A model generated the notes under the pieces. The model did not search any database, was not told the DNA's origin, and worked only from the letters and a program-made list of their open reading frames with translations. The position numbers and the translations under genes are program-made. Shown piece after piece: positions 8,806-15,721 of a stretch of DNA of 22,563 bases; within the stretch, counting starts at the first letter, position 1; each line of letters opens with the position of its first letter. This stretch comes from Chrysochromulina parva (lineage: Eukaryota > Haptophyta > Prymnesiales > Chrysochromulinaceae): assembly GCA_002887195.1 (NCBI GenBank), contig PJAB01000648.1, forward strand, positions 1-22,563, written 5' to 3'.

Positions 8806-11800
8806 TTTGATGGCGACCTTGAGGCGGAGAACGCATACCTCAAGAGCAAGCTCGCCAAGTACAAGTCGAGGATGGCGGCGGCGGTGTCCAAGCCGACCCC
8901 CCCCCTCGACCCCCTCGTCCAGTCCAACCTCCAAGGCAAGCTGATCCAGGCGGAGCTGCAGGCGGAGCAGCTCAGAGCGGCGCGTGCGGCCGCAGTCAAG
9001 GAGCGAGTGGAGCTGCAGAAGGAGTACGCGCGCTTGCTCGGCGAGATGGCCTCCCTGATGGCCTCCCTGATGACGTCTCTGATGAGCTCCCTGATGGCCT
9101 CCCTGATGAGCCCTCCTGATGGCCTCCCTGATTGCATGCAGGTACACGCGCCTGCTGGGCGAGAAACAAGAGGTCGAGCGCCACCTCCTCGACGCGGAGC
9201 ACGAGCGTCTTAAGGTGGCCAAGGCTCTCGTCGATCTGCAGGTGAGTCTCGTTAATGGCCTCTGATGGCCTCTGATGGCCTCTGACGCCCCACGTCTCGT
9301 CGACCTGCAGGTCGAGGGCTCGGCCCAGTCGACCGTCACCGAGGAGCAGAAGATGGAGCTCGATCGGAAGATTCTGAGCTCCGAGGCGGAGAAGCGTGCG
9401 CTCGCGCGCGAGATTGAGGGCTTCGCGCGCCAAGTGGCGCAGCTCGAGGACGACCTGAGGGTGTCCCAGGCGGAGAAGGAGGATTTGGTCCACGAGCTGC
9501 TTGCGGCGCGACAGTCTCTCGAGATGCAGCGGCAGCAGGGGATGGTCAGTGGCTCAAGACGAGTGCCTCTGAGTGCCTCTGAGTACCTCTGAGTGCCCCA
9601 CTGAGTGCGCCGCCTGATGGCCTCTGATGGCATGTGATTGCTTCCCTCATCAGGCGCTCGTCTCGGACGCGCGCGAGCGAGATCTCGAGATTGTTCGCTC
9701 CGTCAAGGAGGCGGAGCATAAGGGCGCCCAGGTCGAGGCACAGGCGCAGGCGCTCGTGACGGCCCGTGCGGCCACCGAGGTGATCCGTCAGCAGCTGCAT
9801 GCCGCCGAGAGCCGATCGACGAGCTTGGACGCGCAGGTGGCGGCACTGAAGCGGGACGCGGCGCTCGCGCGTGCCAAGCAGGAGGAGCTGCAGATGGCGG
9901 CACGCCGAGCGGCGGTGCAGCGTGAGCTCTTCGAGGTGAGTGTCGCCAAGGAGCGCGCTGAGCTGCTCTTGCAGCGGCAGCAGCTCAAGGATGAGTTGGC
10001 GGAGGGGCAGCGCCAAGTGCGCGAGGAGGGGCTGCGCCAGGCCAAGGGCGCCGAGGAGCTGGCCAAGCAGCGCTTGGCCGAAGTGGTGAGCTGCCGCGCG
10101 GAGATCACACAGCTCAAGGATCAGCGTGCGGAACTTGAGATGCGCGTGAGCACGCTTGAGGTCGCGGTCGATGCGGGCGAGCAACAGCTTCAGGTGCGGC
10201 GAGTGCGAGCGGCGAGTGCGAGCGACGTGTGCGAGCGACGTGTGCGAGTCTCGTCAATGGCCTCTGACGGCCTCGGGTGGCCTCGGGTGGCCTCTGATGG
10301 CCTCGGATGGCCTCCTGCTGGCAAGAGTGATGGCCTCTGATTGCGTCGCTGATTGGCGTCTGATAACTTGTCGAGCTGCACAGGCCGCACACGAATTCTT
10401 CCGTCAGAGCCTTCGGGACGCTCTCGCAGTGCACTTTGAGGGAGGGTCGGAGGCCGATCAGCAGGCCGACCAGCAGGGAGCGGAGGGACGACGGGACATT
10501 ACCCAGACGCCCGCGATGGCGCTCCTCGCGGCGCTCGGGCGTGCGTACGAGGAGCACGAGAACCACTTGCGCCAGCGATTCGACAGGCTTCAGAAACGCC
10601 ACTGGGCCGTCCTCGATCGCGCCAAGCAGGATGCAGCCCACGCGCTCACCATGGCGCGCCGAAGCAGCAAGGGTGGCGGCAAGGGCGGCGGCAAGGGCGG
10701 CAGAGCCGATGCGGGTGCGCTCGCCGATGAGCTCAGTGTACGCAACGGCGACGAGGCTGCCGCCCTTGCCGGATGGATGGGGCGAGCGCGGAGGAGGCCA
10801 TCCGACGAGGCGGCGGATGGGGCGAGCGCGGAGGAGGTTGAACGGAGTGCGGCGAGTGCGGAGGAGGCTGCGCTCTCGTCTCTCCAGGCAGAGGGCCGTG
10901 CTGTGCTCCAGTCGTACATCGAGGAGGCCGCGCAGTTGCGCACGGAGCGCGGCGCACTGCGAGGTGAGCTACAGACCGCAGCGGTCGCCGCCAAGGTGGC
11001 CTCCGTGGGTGCACCTCTGATTGCATGCTGATTGCATGCTGATTGCCTCCCTCATCAGGTGAGCTACAGGCCGCAGCGATCGCCGCCAAGGTGGCCTCCA
11101 CTAAGCTCGTAGAGGAGCGACTGGCGCTCAAGCGCGAGATCGAATCTGCGCGCGCCGAGGCTCGGCTGGCGAAGCAAGCCCTGAGGGAGACAGGCGGCGA
11201 GAACGCGTCGCAGAAGCTGCAGTCCGCGGGCGACCTCCATCAGGAGATGCAGGAGTCGCTCATCCAGCGGCTCGACATGCTCAATGCCCAACGCGAGAAG
11301 GCGAGCGCCCTCAAGGCTCGCGAGCTTGAAGAGACGGGCTCGTCTATCGAAGAGGTGCGCGCGCTCCGTGCAGAGGCGGCGGCGCTCCGGGCAGAGCTTG
11401 ACATTCGGCTGCGGGACGACCCGAAGACGCTGCAAATCCTGCGGCTCCAGCTGCGAGATTATTCGATCTCGTGCTCGCAGCTCGAGCAGGAGCGCTCGCG
11501 CCTGATGCGACGCGCCACCGGCGCCGAGCAACAGCTCGAGTCGATGCAGGATGCGATGTCGGACCATCTGACGCGCTACCAAAAGGAGATTTTACGTCTC
11601 AAGGCATTGCCGACGCCTGCATCGCCACGAAGCGGCGCCGGCGCGGGCCTGTCACTCCCCACCCCGAGTGCTGGCGGCCTACCGCGCAAGCTGCATGACG
11701 CAGTCGCTGCTGCTGGCGGCGAGGACACCGACGGCAGCGCGGAGGCCTTGGCACCATTGGCAGGTGGAGCACTGGCTGCACCAGCTGCACGTGCTCCACT

Positions 11801-11936
11801 CGGACCACTAGCCGATGGCGATGATGGTGAGTCTGCGAACGTGTATAACGCCGATCCCGCTCGCGCAGGTCCACAACAACCCGCCAAACCCCCAGGCGCA
11901 CTGAAGCCCTTGACTCAAGTCCCCTGGAGGACTTAA
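7297..11936 (+). CDS. Divergent kinesin-like motor with long coiled coil, six exons
   Basis: The exon model is 7297-9023, 9142-9241, 9311-9544, 9654-10193, 10384-10963 and 11059-11936, encoding 1352 residues. Residues 1-400 follow the kinesin motor plan: beta-strand FLVDETYGPN, P-loop GESGSGKT (106-113), VRMQFLNIVEERVQDLL, LHRSLLQFSDLVHAL, and HVPWRGGKLTSLLHGKLG. Switch I is GVNRAASCC instead of NxxSSRSH and switch II is ELPGTE instead of DLAGSE, so ATPase activity is doubtful. After an acidic linker (DEDEDEDEDFDGD), residues ~500-1270 form coiled coil (EAENAYLKSKLAKYKSRMAA; EEQKMELDRKILSSEAEKR; IEEVRALRAEAAALRAEL). The Pro/Ala-rich tail is probably disordered. The role is likely microtubule binding or scaffolding, possibly axonemal. 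The motor family call rests on motif order; exon edges are inferred from frames and GT/AG. Confidence 0.75.
9024..9141 (+). other. Intron 1 of kinesin-like gene (decamer-rich, duplicated edge)
   Basis: This 118-nt interval runs from GTACGC to GCATGCAG. Removal restores the coiled coil (KEYTRLLGEKQEVERHLL); without splicing the frame ends at 9213. Its first 22 nt are a 19/22 copy of the first 22 nt of exon 2. The interior is repeated (C)CTGATGGCCTC units. Confidence 0.65.
9242..9310 (+). other. Intron 2 of kinesin-like gene (decamer-rich, duplicated edge)
   Basis: This 69-nt interval runs from GTGAGT to ACCTGCAG and contains an in-frame TGA. The last bases of the upstream exon, CTCGTCGATCTGCAG, recur with one change at the 3' end of the intron, and both copies are followed by GT. 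Three ATGGCCTCTG units lie between the copies. Confidence 0.8.
9545..9653 (+). other. Intron 3 of kinesin-like gene (decamer-rich)
   Basis: This 109-nt interval runs from GTCAGT to CCTCATCAG and joins QQGM to ALVSDAR in phase 0. It contains four to five GAGTGCCTCT units and then TGATGGCCTC units. No clear duplication of exon sequence is visible at its edges. Confidence 0.7.
10194..10383 (+). other. Intron 4 of kinesin-like gene (decamer-rich)
   Basis: This 190-nt interval runs from GTGCGG to CTGCACAG and joins EQQLQ to AAHEFF in phase 0. It begins with short GCGAGTGCGAGCG repeats. It then has about eight TGATGGCCTC/CGGGTGGCCTC units and several CTGAT/CTGAC branch-point-like motifs near the 3' end. 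Confidence 0.7.
10964..11058 (+). other. Intron 5 of kinesin-like gene (tandem-duplicated exon edge)
   Basis: This 95-nt interval runs from GTGAGC to CCTCATCAG. The first 41 nt are a 39/41 copy of the first 41 nt of exon 6 (11059-11099). The remainder is CTGATTGCATG repeated, then a pyrimidine tract. Splicing joins phase 1 to give GALRGELQAAAIAAK. Confidence 0.8.
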
Positions 11937-12311
11937 ATCGATGGGCTTGTTGTTCAGGGATTTCGTTTGTGGTACCCCGCCCCGGTGTTCCCTCCCGCCC
12001 GAAGGGTAGCGACGCGGTAACGCAGGTAGAACTTACAGTATTTATTAACAAGTCTGTAACTGTATTTTATTGTAATGCGCCTCGCTCCGTCGTCCGCGCT
12101 CCGGCCTCCTGCAGCCCCGCCCTTGAACCTACAGAATGCCCGAACAGCTAGCCGGGAGACAGAGATTCGGGTCCCTAGTGCTAGTCGAGTTTCAGTCTCT
12201 ACTCATCGAGTGAAGTACGTGGCGTGCGAGTATGGACTCTTCAATCATCAAGGCGCAAAGGGTGGGACTCATGCCCCATGCCCTTCGATCTGAGGGAGGT
12301 GGCCTGGTGTA
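11937..12311. other. Convergent intergenic region
   Basis: This 375-bp stretch lies between the stop codons of the kinesin-like (plus) and rhodanese-like (minus) genes. A short AT-rich patch at 12025-12075 (TATTTATTAAC, TGTATTTTATTG) may serve 3'-end formation of the plus-strand transcript. Nothing else is recognisable. Confidence 0.4.
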
Positions 12312-13613
12312 CTACGTCGGCCCATAGGCCCACGTGGGCCCGTAGGAGCACGAGCCGGCATGTGTGCGGCTGTGGCCATCGTCGGTGGTGCGCCTGGAGG
12401 TGGCATTCTGCGCAATTTCCTTGGCCAACGTCAAGTAGCGGCTGTCCCACTTGAGTTGATGCCGCCTGTGCTCCGCGATGGCTGTGCGGCTAGAATCTCT
12501 TGCAGGTTCGCTGGCGGTGCTCGTCGCTGCCCAGCGCCACGTTAACTCAGCAGCGCTCCCTCGGGTGCCCACTACGGCGCTCCCACGGAGACTCCCACGT
12601 GCTGTAGAGCCACGTGGCGTAGAGGCAGCTCGCCGGCGGGACGAAGCGGCGGTGCGCCAAGGGCAGTCCTCGCTGGCTGTCCTCGCGGTGCCTGTGGGAA
12701 TCCAGGTGTCATCAGATGTGGCGGCGGCTTCGCTTGCATTGGCGTCAGCACTCTTGGCGGAAACTTTTGCTTGCCGGATGGTGCGCCACGCGGCGGCATC
12801 ATCGGAGGGATTCCACGCGGGGGAGGAGCGCCGTACGACGGCGGAAGGGGGCGCGGACGCATTTCCGCGCACCGGCTGACGAAACCTTAAGAGCGGCTCC
12901 TCTTCTGTCGTCAGCCGTCCGTTAATGATGGCCTTCGCGATGACGTTGCAGAGCACCTGTCGGTCGGCAAGGGCGAGTCCCGCATCCTTCAGATGCGACA
13001 GCAGACCCGGACGCTGCTCCTTTGAGAAGATTGACACGCACGCTGACAGCGTGGTGCCAACACAGCAGGACCGGTCGTCTAACAAGGGCCTCAGTCGCTC
13101 CCTCAGTGGCGAAAGCGCTGCCGTTCCAAGCAGCCCGTCCCATTCGTCTACAGGTAGGAAGGATCTCTCACCCGGCCTCCATCTGCTTCGCGTGGATGGC
13201 TTGGGCGTGGGTCGGCCGCTCGCATGCCATCCACGCAGCCCGCCCGATAACCTCGACATTCGCGCCAGTGGAAGACCGAGCCTGCGTAGGAAGGCGATCA
13301 CATACACGTCACGGCCGGCGGACATGCTGCCTCCCGCTCCTCCGGTGTTGGCAAAGAAGACGAGATCGCTGGCGCCGCCCGCGCCGCTCAGCAAATCATC
13401 GATGAGCGTCCGTATCGCGTCACGGTTGAACATGATAGCAGTCTGGGCAAGGGACTCTGCGCCAGGCAGCGTGCCTGCCGCATACTCGCTCTCGTGCCGC
13501 GCATCGAAGAAGCGTAACCGTTCGCCGCGCTGCTGCTTCGCCTCGATTTCCTCGGGTGTGAGCCACCGCTCCTCGTCCTCTCCGATGCCTTTCACATAGC
13601 CCACGCCGACCAT
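12312..13613 (-). CDS. Rhodanese-like domain protein lacking the catalytic cysteine
   Basis: The frame encodes 433 residues from ATG 13613. Residues ~19-132 fit a rhodanese fold: RFFDARHESEYAAGTLPGA (the usual xxDxRxxxEYxxGHIPGA), then a strand LVFFANTGG where active enzymes have a Cys-containing loop, and LSGGLRGWHASG (usual LxGGxxGW). No Cys is present at the active-site position, so sulfurtransferase activity is unlikely and a binding or regulatory role is inferred. Residues ~155-240 are a predicted helical region (LSPLRERLRPLLDDRSC, LKDAGLALADRQVLCNVIAKAI). The last ~190 residues are Ser/Ala/Arg-rich and may be disordered. A Pro-rich alternative frame overlaps 12572-12862, so the C-terminal reading is less certain than the N-terminal half. 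Confidence 0.65.
   Translation of the reverse strand: MVGVGYVKGIGEDEERWLTPEEIEAKQQRGERLRFFDARHESEYAAGTLPGAESLAQTAIMFNRDAIRTLIDDLLSGAGGASDLVFFANTGGAGGSMSAGRDVYVIAFLRRLGLPLARMSRLSGGLRGWHASGRPTPKPSTRSRWRPGERSFLPVDEWDGLLGTAALSPLRERLRPLLDDRSCCVGTTLSACVSIFSKEQRPGLLSHLKDAGLALADRQVLCNVIAKAIINGRLTTEEEPLLRFRQPVRGNASAPPSAVVRRSSPAWNPSDDAAAWRTIRQAKVSAKSADANASEAAATSDDTWIPTGTARTASEDCPWRTAASSRRRAASTPRGSTARGSLRGSAVVGTRGSAAELTWRWAATSTASEPARDSSRTAIAEHRRHQLKWDSRYLTLAKEIAQNATSRRTTDDGHSRTHAGSCSYGPTWAYGPT
12327..12340. repeat. 14-bp perfect palindrome with G-box core
   Basis: GGCCCACGTGGGCC is a perfect palindrome around CACGTG. It lies in the last codons of the rhodanese-like gene, where the protein ends in a duplicated YGPT (SYGPTWAYGPT). 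It could be an E-box/G-box binding site or simple chance in GC-rich DNA. Confidence 0.5.
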
Positions 13614-14099
13614 GATTCTTCGTCGTGGGCAATGAGTTGGAGAATGAGGTCTGCATGTGAAATTTCCTCATAATAGCAAGTCAAGTCAAGTCAAGTCCAT
13701 TCTTGACGATCTCTACTTCACCAAGGTCACGCAGGCAAGCTCCCTGTGGCGTCTCAGAGGCAGCCGAGCGGTTAAGAGCGGAGCCGTCCCTTGAGACGAG
13801 AGCGAGGGCCGGCGAAACTGACTACCGATAACTGACTGAAGAATTTAGCTGCTAAAAAGAGTACAATTGTAGCGTGCCCGTGTGCCCCTTGTGTCCCGTG
13901 TGTGCGTCCGGCTCACCCCGGTGTTTTTCACTGTTTTTGTGCCATGATTGCGAACTTTCTTTGAGGACTTTGAGCGCACTTCGGCTGTCGGCACCTCTGC
14001 TGTCGCCCCTCCTTTATACCCGCGGACCCCCTTCGCCGCCCTCGTCCGCGTCGCCTTCTCCGACACCTTTGCCGGACACTCTCTACTTAGCCAGCAACC
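13614..14099. promoter_or_regulatory. Divergent promoter region of rhodanese-like and secreted-protein genes
   Basis: This 486-bp region contains four CAAGT units (13677-13696), a tRNA A-box-like element (13760-13779) and the GTGTG/CCGGCTC/T-run block at 13896-13930 shared with 2078-2112. A TATA-like CTTTATACC at 14012-14020 lies about 85 nt before ATG 14100. These are pattern calls only. Confidence 0.35.
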
Positions 14100-15197
14100 A
14101 TGCGATGGCTCGTTCGTGCCTCCGTGCTCATCGCCGTCACGCGATCAGTGCCAACGTGCTCGGCTGGGCCAGCCGAAGACGGCCGACAGAAGGCCACTGC
14201 TGCGTCACCACCGACTGCTTTCTTCATGCCGACTTTGTTCAACACGCGCAAAGAGTTGGAGGCATCGCCATGGGGAGAATATGTACGACGCATCTACGGC
14301 GACGATGTTCATGCACTCGTCGACTATCCATTCGACACTGGTATGTTCTGGGTCTTCAACCGGACGCTGCTGCTTGAGCTCAACATTTCCTTTCCGATTG
14401 GAACTATGGACTGCAACAAGTATTGGAAATTTGGGCTGGAGAACCACGTCTTTGACCAAGCGCTTCGCCCCCGCGACCAGCAAGGTTACTCAACAGGACC
14501 AGCGTTTGCCGAATCGGAGGAGTCCATCATGGCGGACCACGTCAACATGGCACGCGCGTTGAGAATCGGATTGTTCAATCCGGGCTGGATGGTGGGCAAT
14601 TTACTCTTCACACATCACGGCGCACGCTTGCCAGTTCGCTCTCATCATTGGATAGAAGTGACGCACTGCCAATGGCTCCCAATCAATCGGACGGTTCCCA
14701 GCAAGTGGGAGGAGAAGGCGTACTGGATGTACGCCATGCCAGGCTCTGGGGTTTACTATAACGTCGGGAACACAGCTGCGTTCCAATCGCACGAAGAGTT
14801 CTTGCTCAAATTCTTGAGGCCAAACCAGGTGCGGTATGCAGACCCCAACGGAAGGATGCAGGATATAGGGTTCAGATTCGCCAGCGAAAATGCGGCTCTC
14901 GCTGGTCTAAAGTCTGTGCAGATCTTGAGACGCTGGGACCAGCCATGTGATGCACGAGGGGCAAACCAGTGGCTTGAGATCCTTGACTTGCACAATACTG
15001 GGCTGCAAACATGCATCAACGGTCTTCGCCAAGGTTTTGGCGGCGTACGTCGTTGCAATTGCGATCCACACCGGCTCTGTGCTCGATGCCTTGAGCACGC
15101 ACAGGTACAACACAGAAACCGCAGCACGCATGGAGAGCACACACGGAGAGCGACTTCATCACACAAATTGCCTGATGCACAGACGTACAAGCTGTAG
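14100..15197 (+). CDS. Secreted or Golgi-lumenal protein of unknown function
   Basis: The frame encodes 365 residues. The N-terminus MRWLVRASVLIAVTRSVPTCSA is a signal peptide or short signal anchor. Sequons NRT (87), NIS (95) and NRT (196) fit secretory-pathway glycosylation. Conserved-looking segments include YPFDTGMFWVFNRTLLLELN, AYWMYAMPGSGVYYNVGNT (~207-225), a following F-H-EEFLLKFL helix, SVQILRRWDQPC (~272-283), ANQWLEILDLHN, and a Cys-rich end (CINGLRQGF...RCNCD). The GSGVYYNVGNT plus SVQI-x-RRWD-x2-C combination resembles a family of uncharacterised algal proteins; I cannot name an enzymatic role. The last ~40 residues after the Cys cluster are basic and low in structure and might belong to an unspliced intron. 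The start ATG is in a good context (AACC before ATG). Confidence 0.7.
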   Translation: MRWLVRASVLIAVTRSVPTCSAGPAEDGRQKATAASPPTAFFMPTLFNTRKELEASPWGEYVRRIYGDDVHALVDYPFDTGMFWVFNRTLLLELNISFPIGTMDCNKYWKFGLENHVFDQALRPRDQQGYSTGPAFAESEESIMADHVNMARALRIGLFNPGWMVGNLLFTHHGARLPVRSHHWIEVTHCQWLPINRTVPSKWEEKAYWMYAMPGSGVYYNVGNTAAFQSHEEFLLKFLRPNQVRYADPNGRMQDIGFRFASENAALAGLKSVQILRRWDQPCDARGANQWLEILDLHNTGLQTCINGLRQGFGGVRRCNCDPHRLCARCLEHAQVQHRNRSTHGEHTRRATSSHKLPDAQTYKL

Positions 15198-15721
15198 CGT
15201 GTGGGGCGCTCGAGCGGTCAGGCGGTGCCTCGCACGGAGGGTGTGACGTTCGCATCAGGTTCGGGCGGCATGCGCATGGAGAAGGGCCGGGGCACAGCCG
15301 CAGCGGGCCAAACTCTACATGTATACATTCGCGCGGGCAGGCTGCGGTTACCCGCCTTGTTTGGCAAACGGAGTGAGTGAGTGAGTGAGTATACCCCGTA
15401 TTGTTCTACTGTGTGTGTCTGTGTCTCAAAAACTCACTCACTCGGCAAAGTTAAGGCAAAGTACGGCTAACCTGGGTGAACTCGCCGCTCCCCGAGCCTG
15501 TGTTTGGTCGTGGTGTGTTTGTCTGCACCTTCCACGGAGTGTCTCCACGGGACCGGTGGTCGTGCGTCTTGCCGAAGGCAATTTAAAGTGATCGTGAACG
15601 TGAACATCGGTTGTACGGGTATAACGAAACATTACCGGCACCAAACTTGAGAAGGCCAAGCATCTCGACAGTGCGGCGCAGAAAAAACTTCCCCCGTCAC
15701 AGCGCCGAAGCCACTTTTGCC
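15198..15721. promoter_or_regulatory. Intergenic region upstream of the LRR-CHAT gene
   Basis: This 524-bp region holds five GAGT units (15371-15390) and an inverted ACTC array (15432-15443) that could pair with each other. It also has AT-rich patches near 15318 (ATGTATACATTC) and 15580-15650. No coding sequence or RNA gene is apparent. In-frame extension of the downstream gene to 15611 uses a TTG and lacks family features. Confidence 0.4.

Noticed and set aside
8458..9633. 391-codon minus-strand frame across kinesin exons and introns
   Set aside because: Shadow of the coding strand; it crosses two introns and reads the acidic linker antisense as Leu/Val repeats.
12572..12862. Pro-rich minus-strand frame inside the rhodanese-like gene
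   Set aside because: It looks protein-like (GAPPPRGIPPMMPPRG), but I find no good splice sites joining it to the N-terminal domain; kept only as a caveat.
13845..14066. 73-codon minus-strand frame reading through the shared GTGTG block
   Set aside because: Lys/Thr/Arg-rich reading of a repeat also found at 2078; no start or domain support.
15371..15390. Possible CRISPR or telomere-like repeat
   Set aside because: Simple GAGT microsatellite without spacers; not a CRISPR array and not a telomeric motif.
15611..15721. N-terminal extension of the CHAT gene to 15611
   Set aside because: It begins at TTG; the ATG at 15722 has a good context and starts directly at the ubiquitin-like fold.
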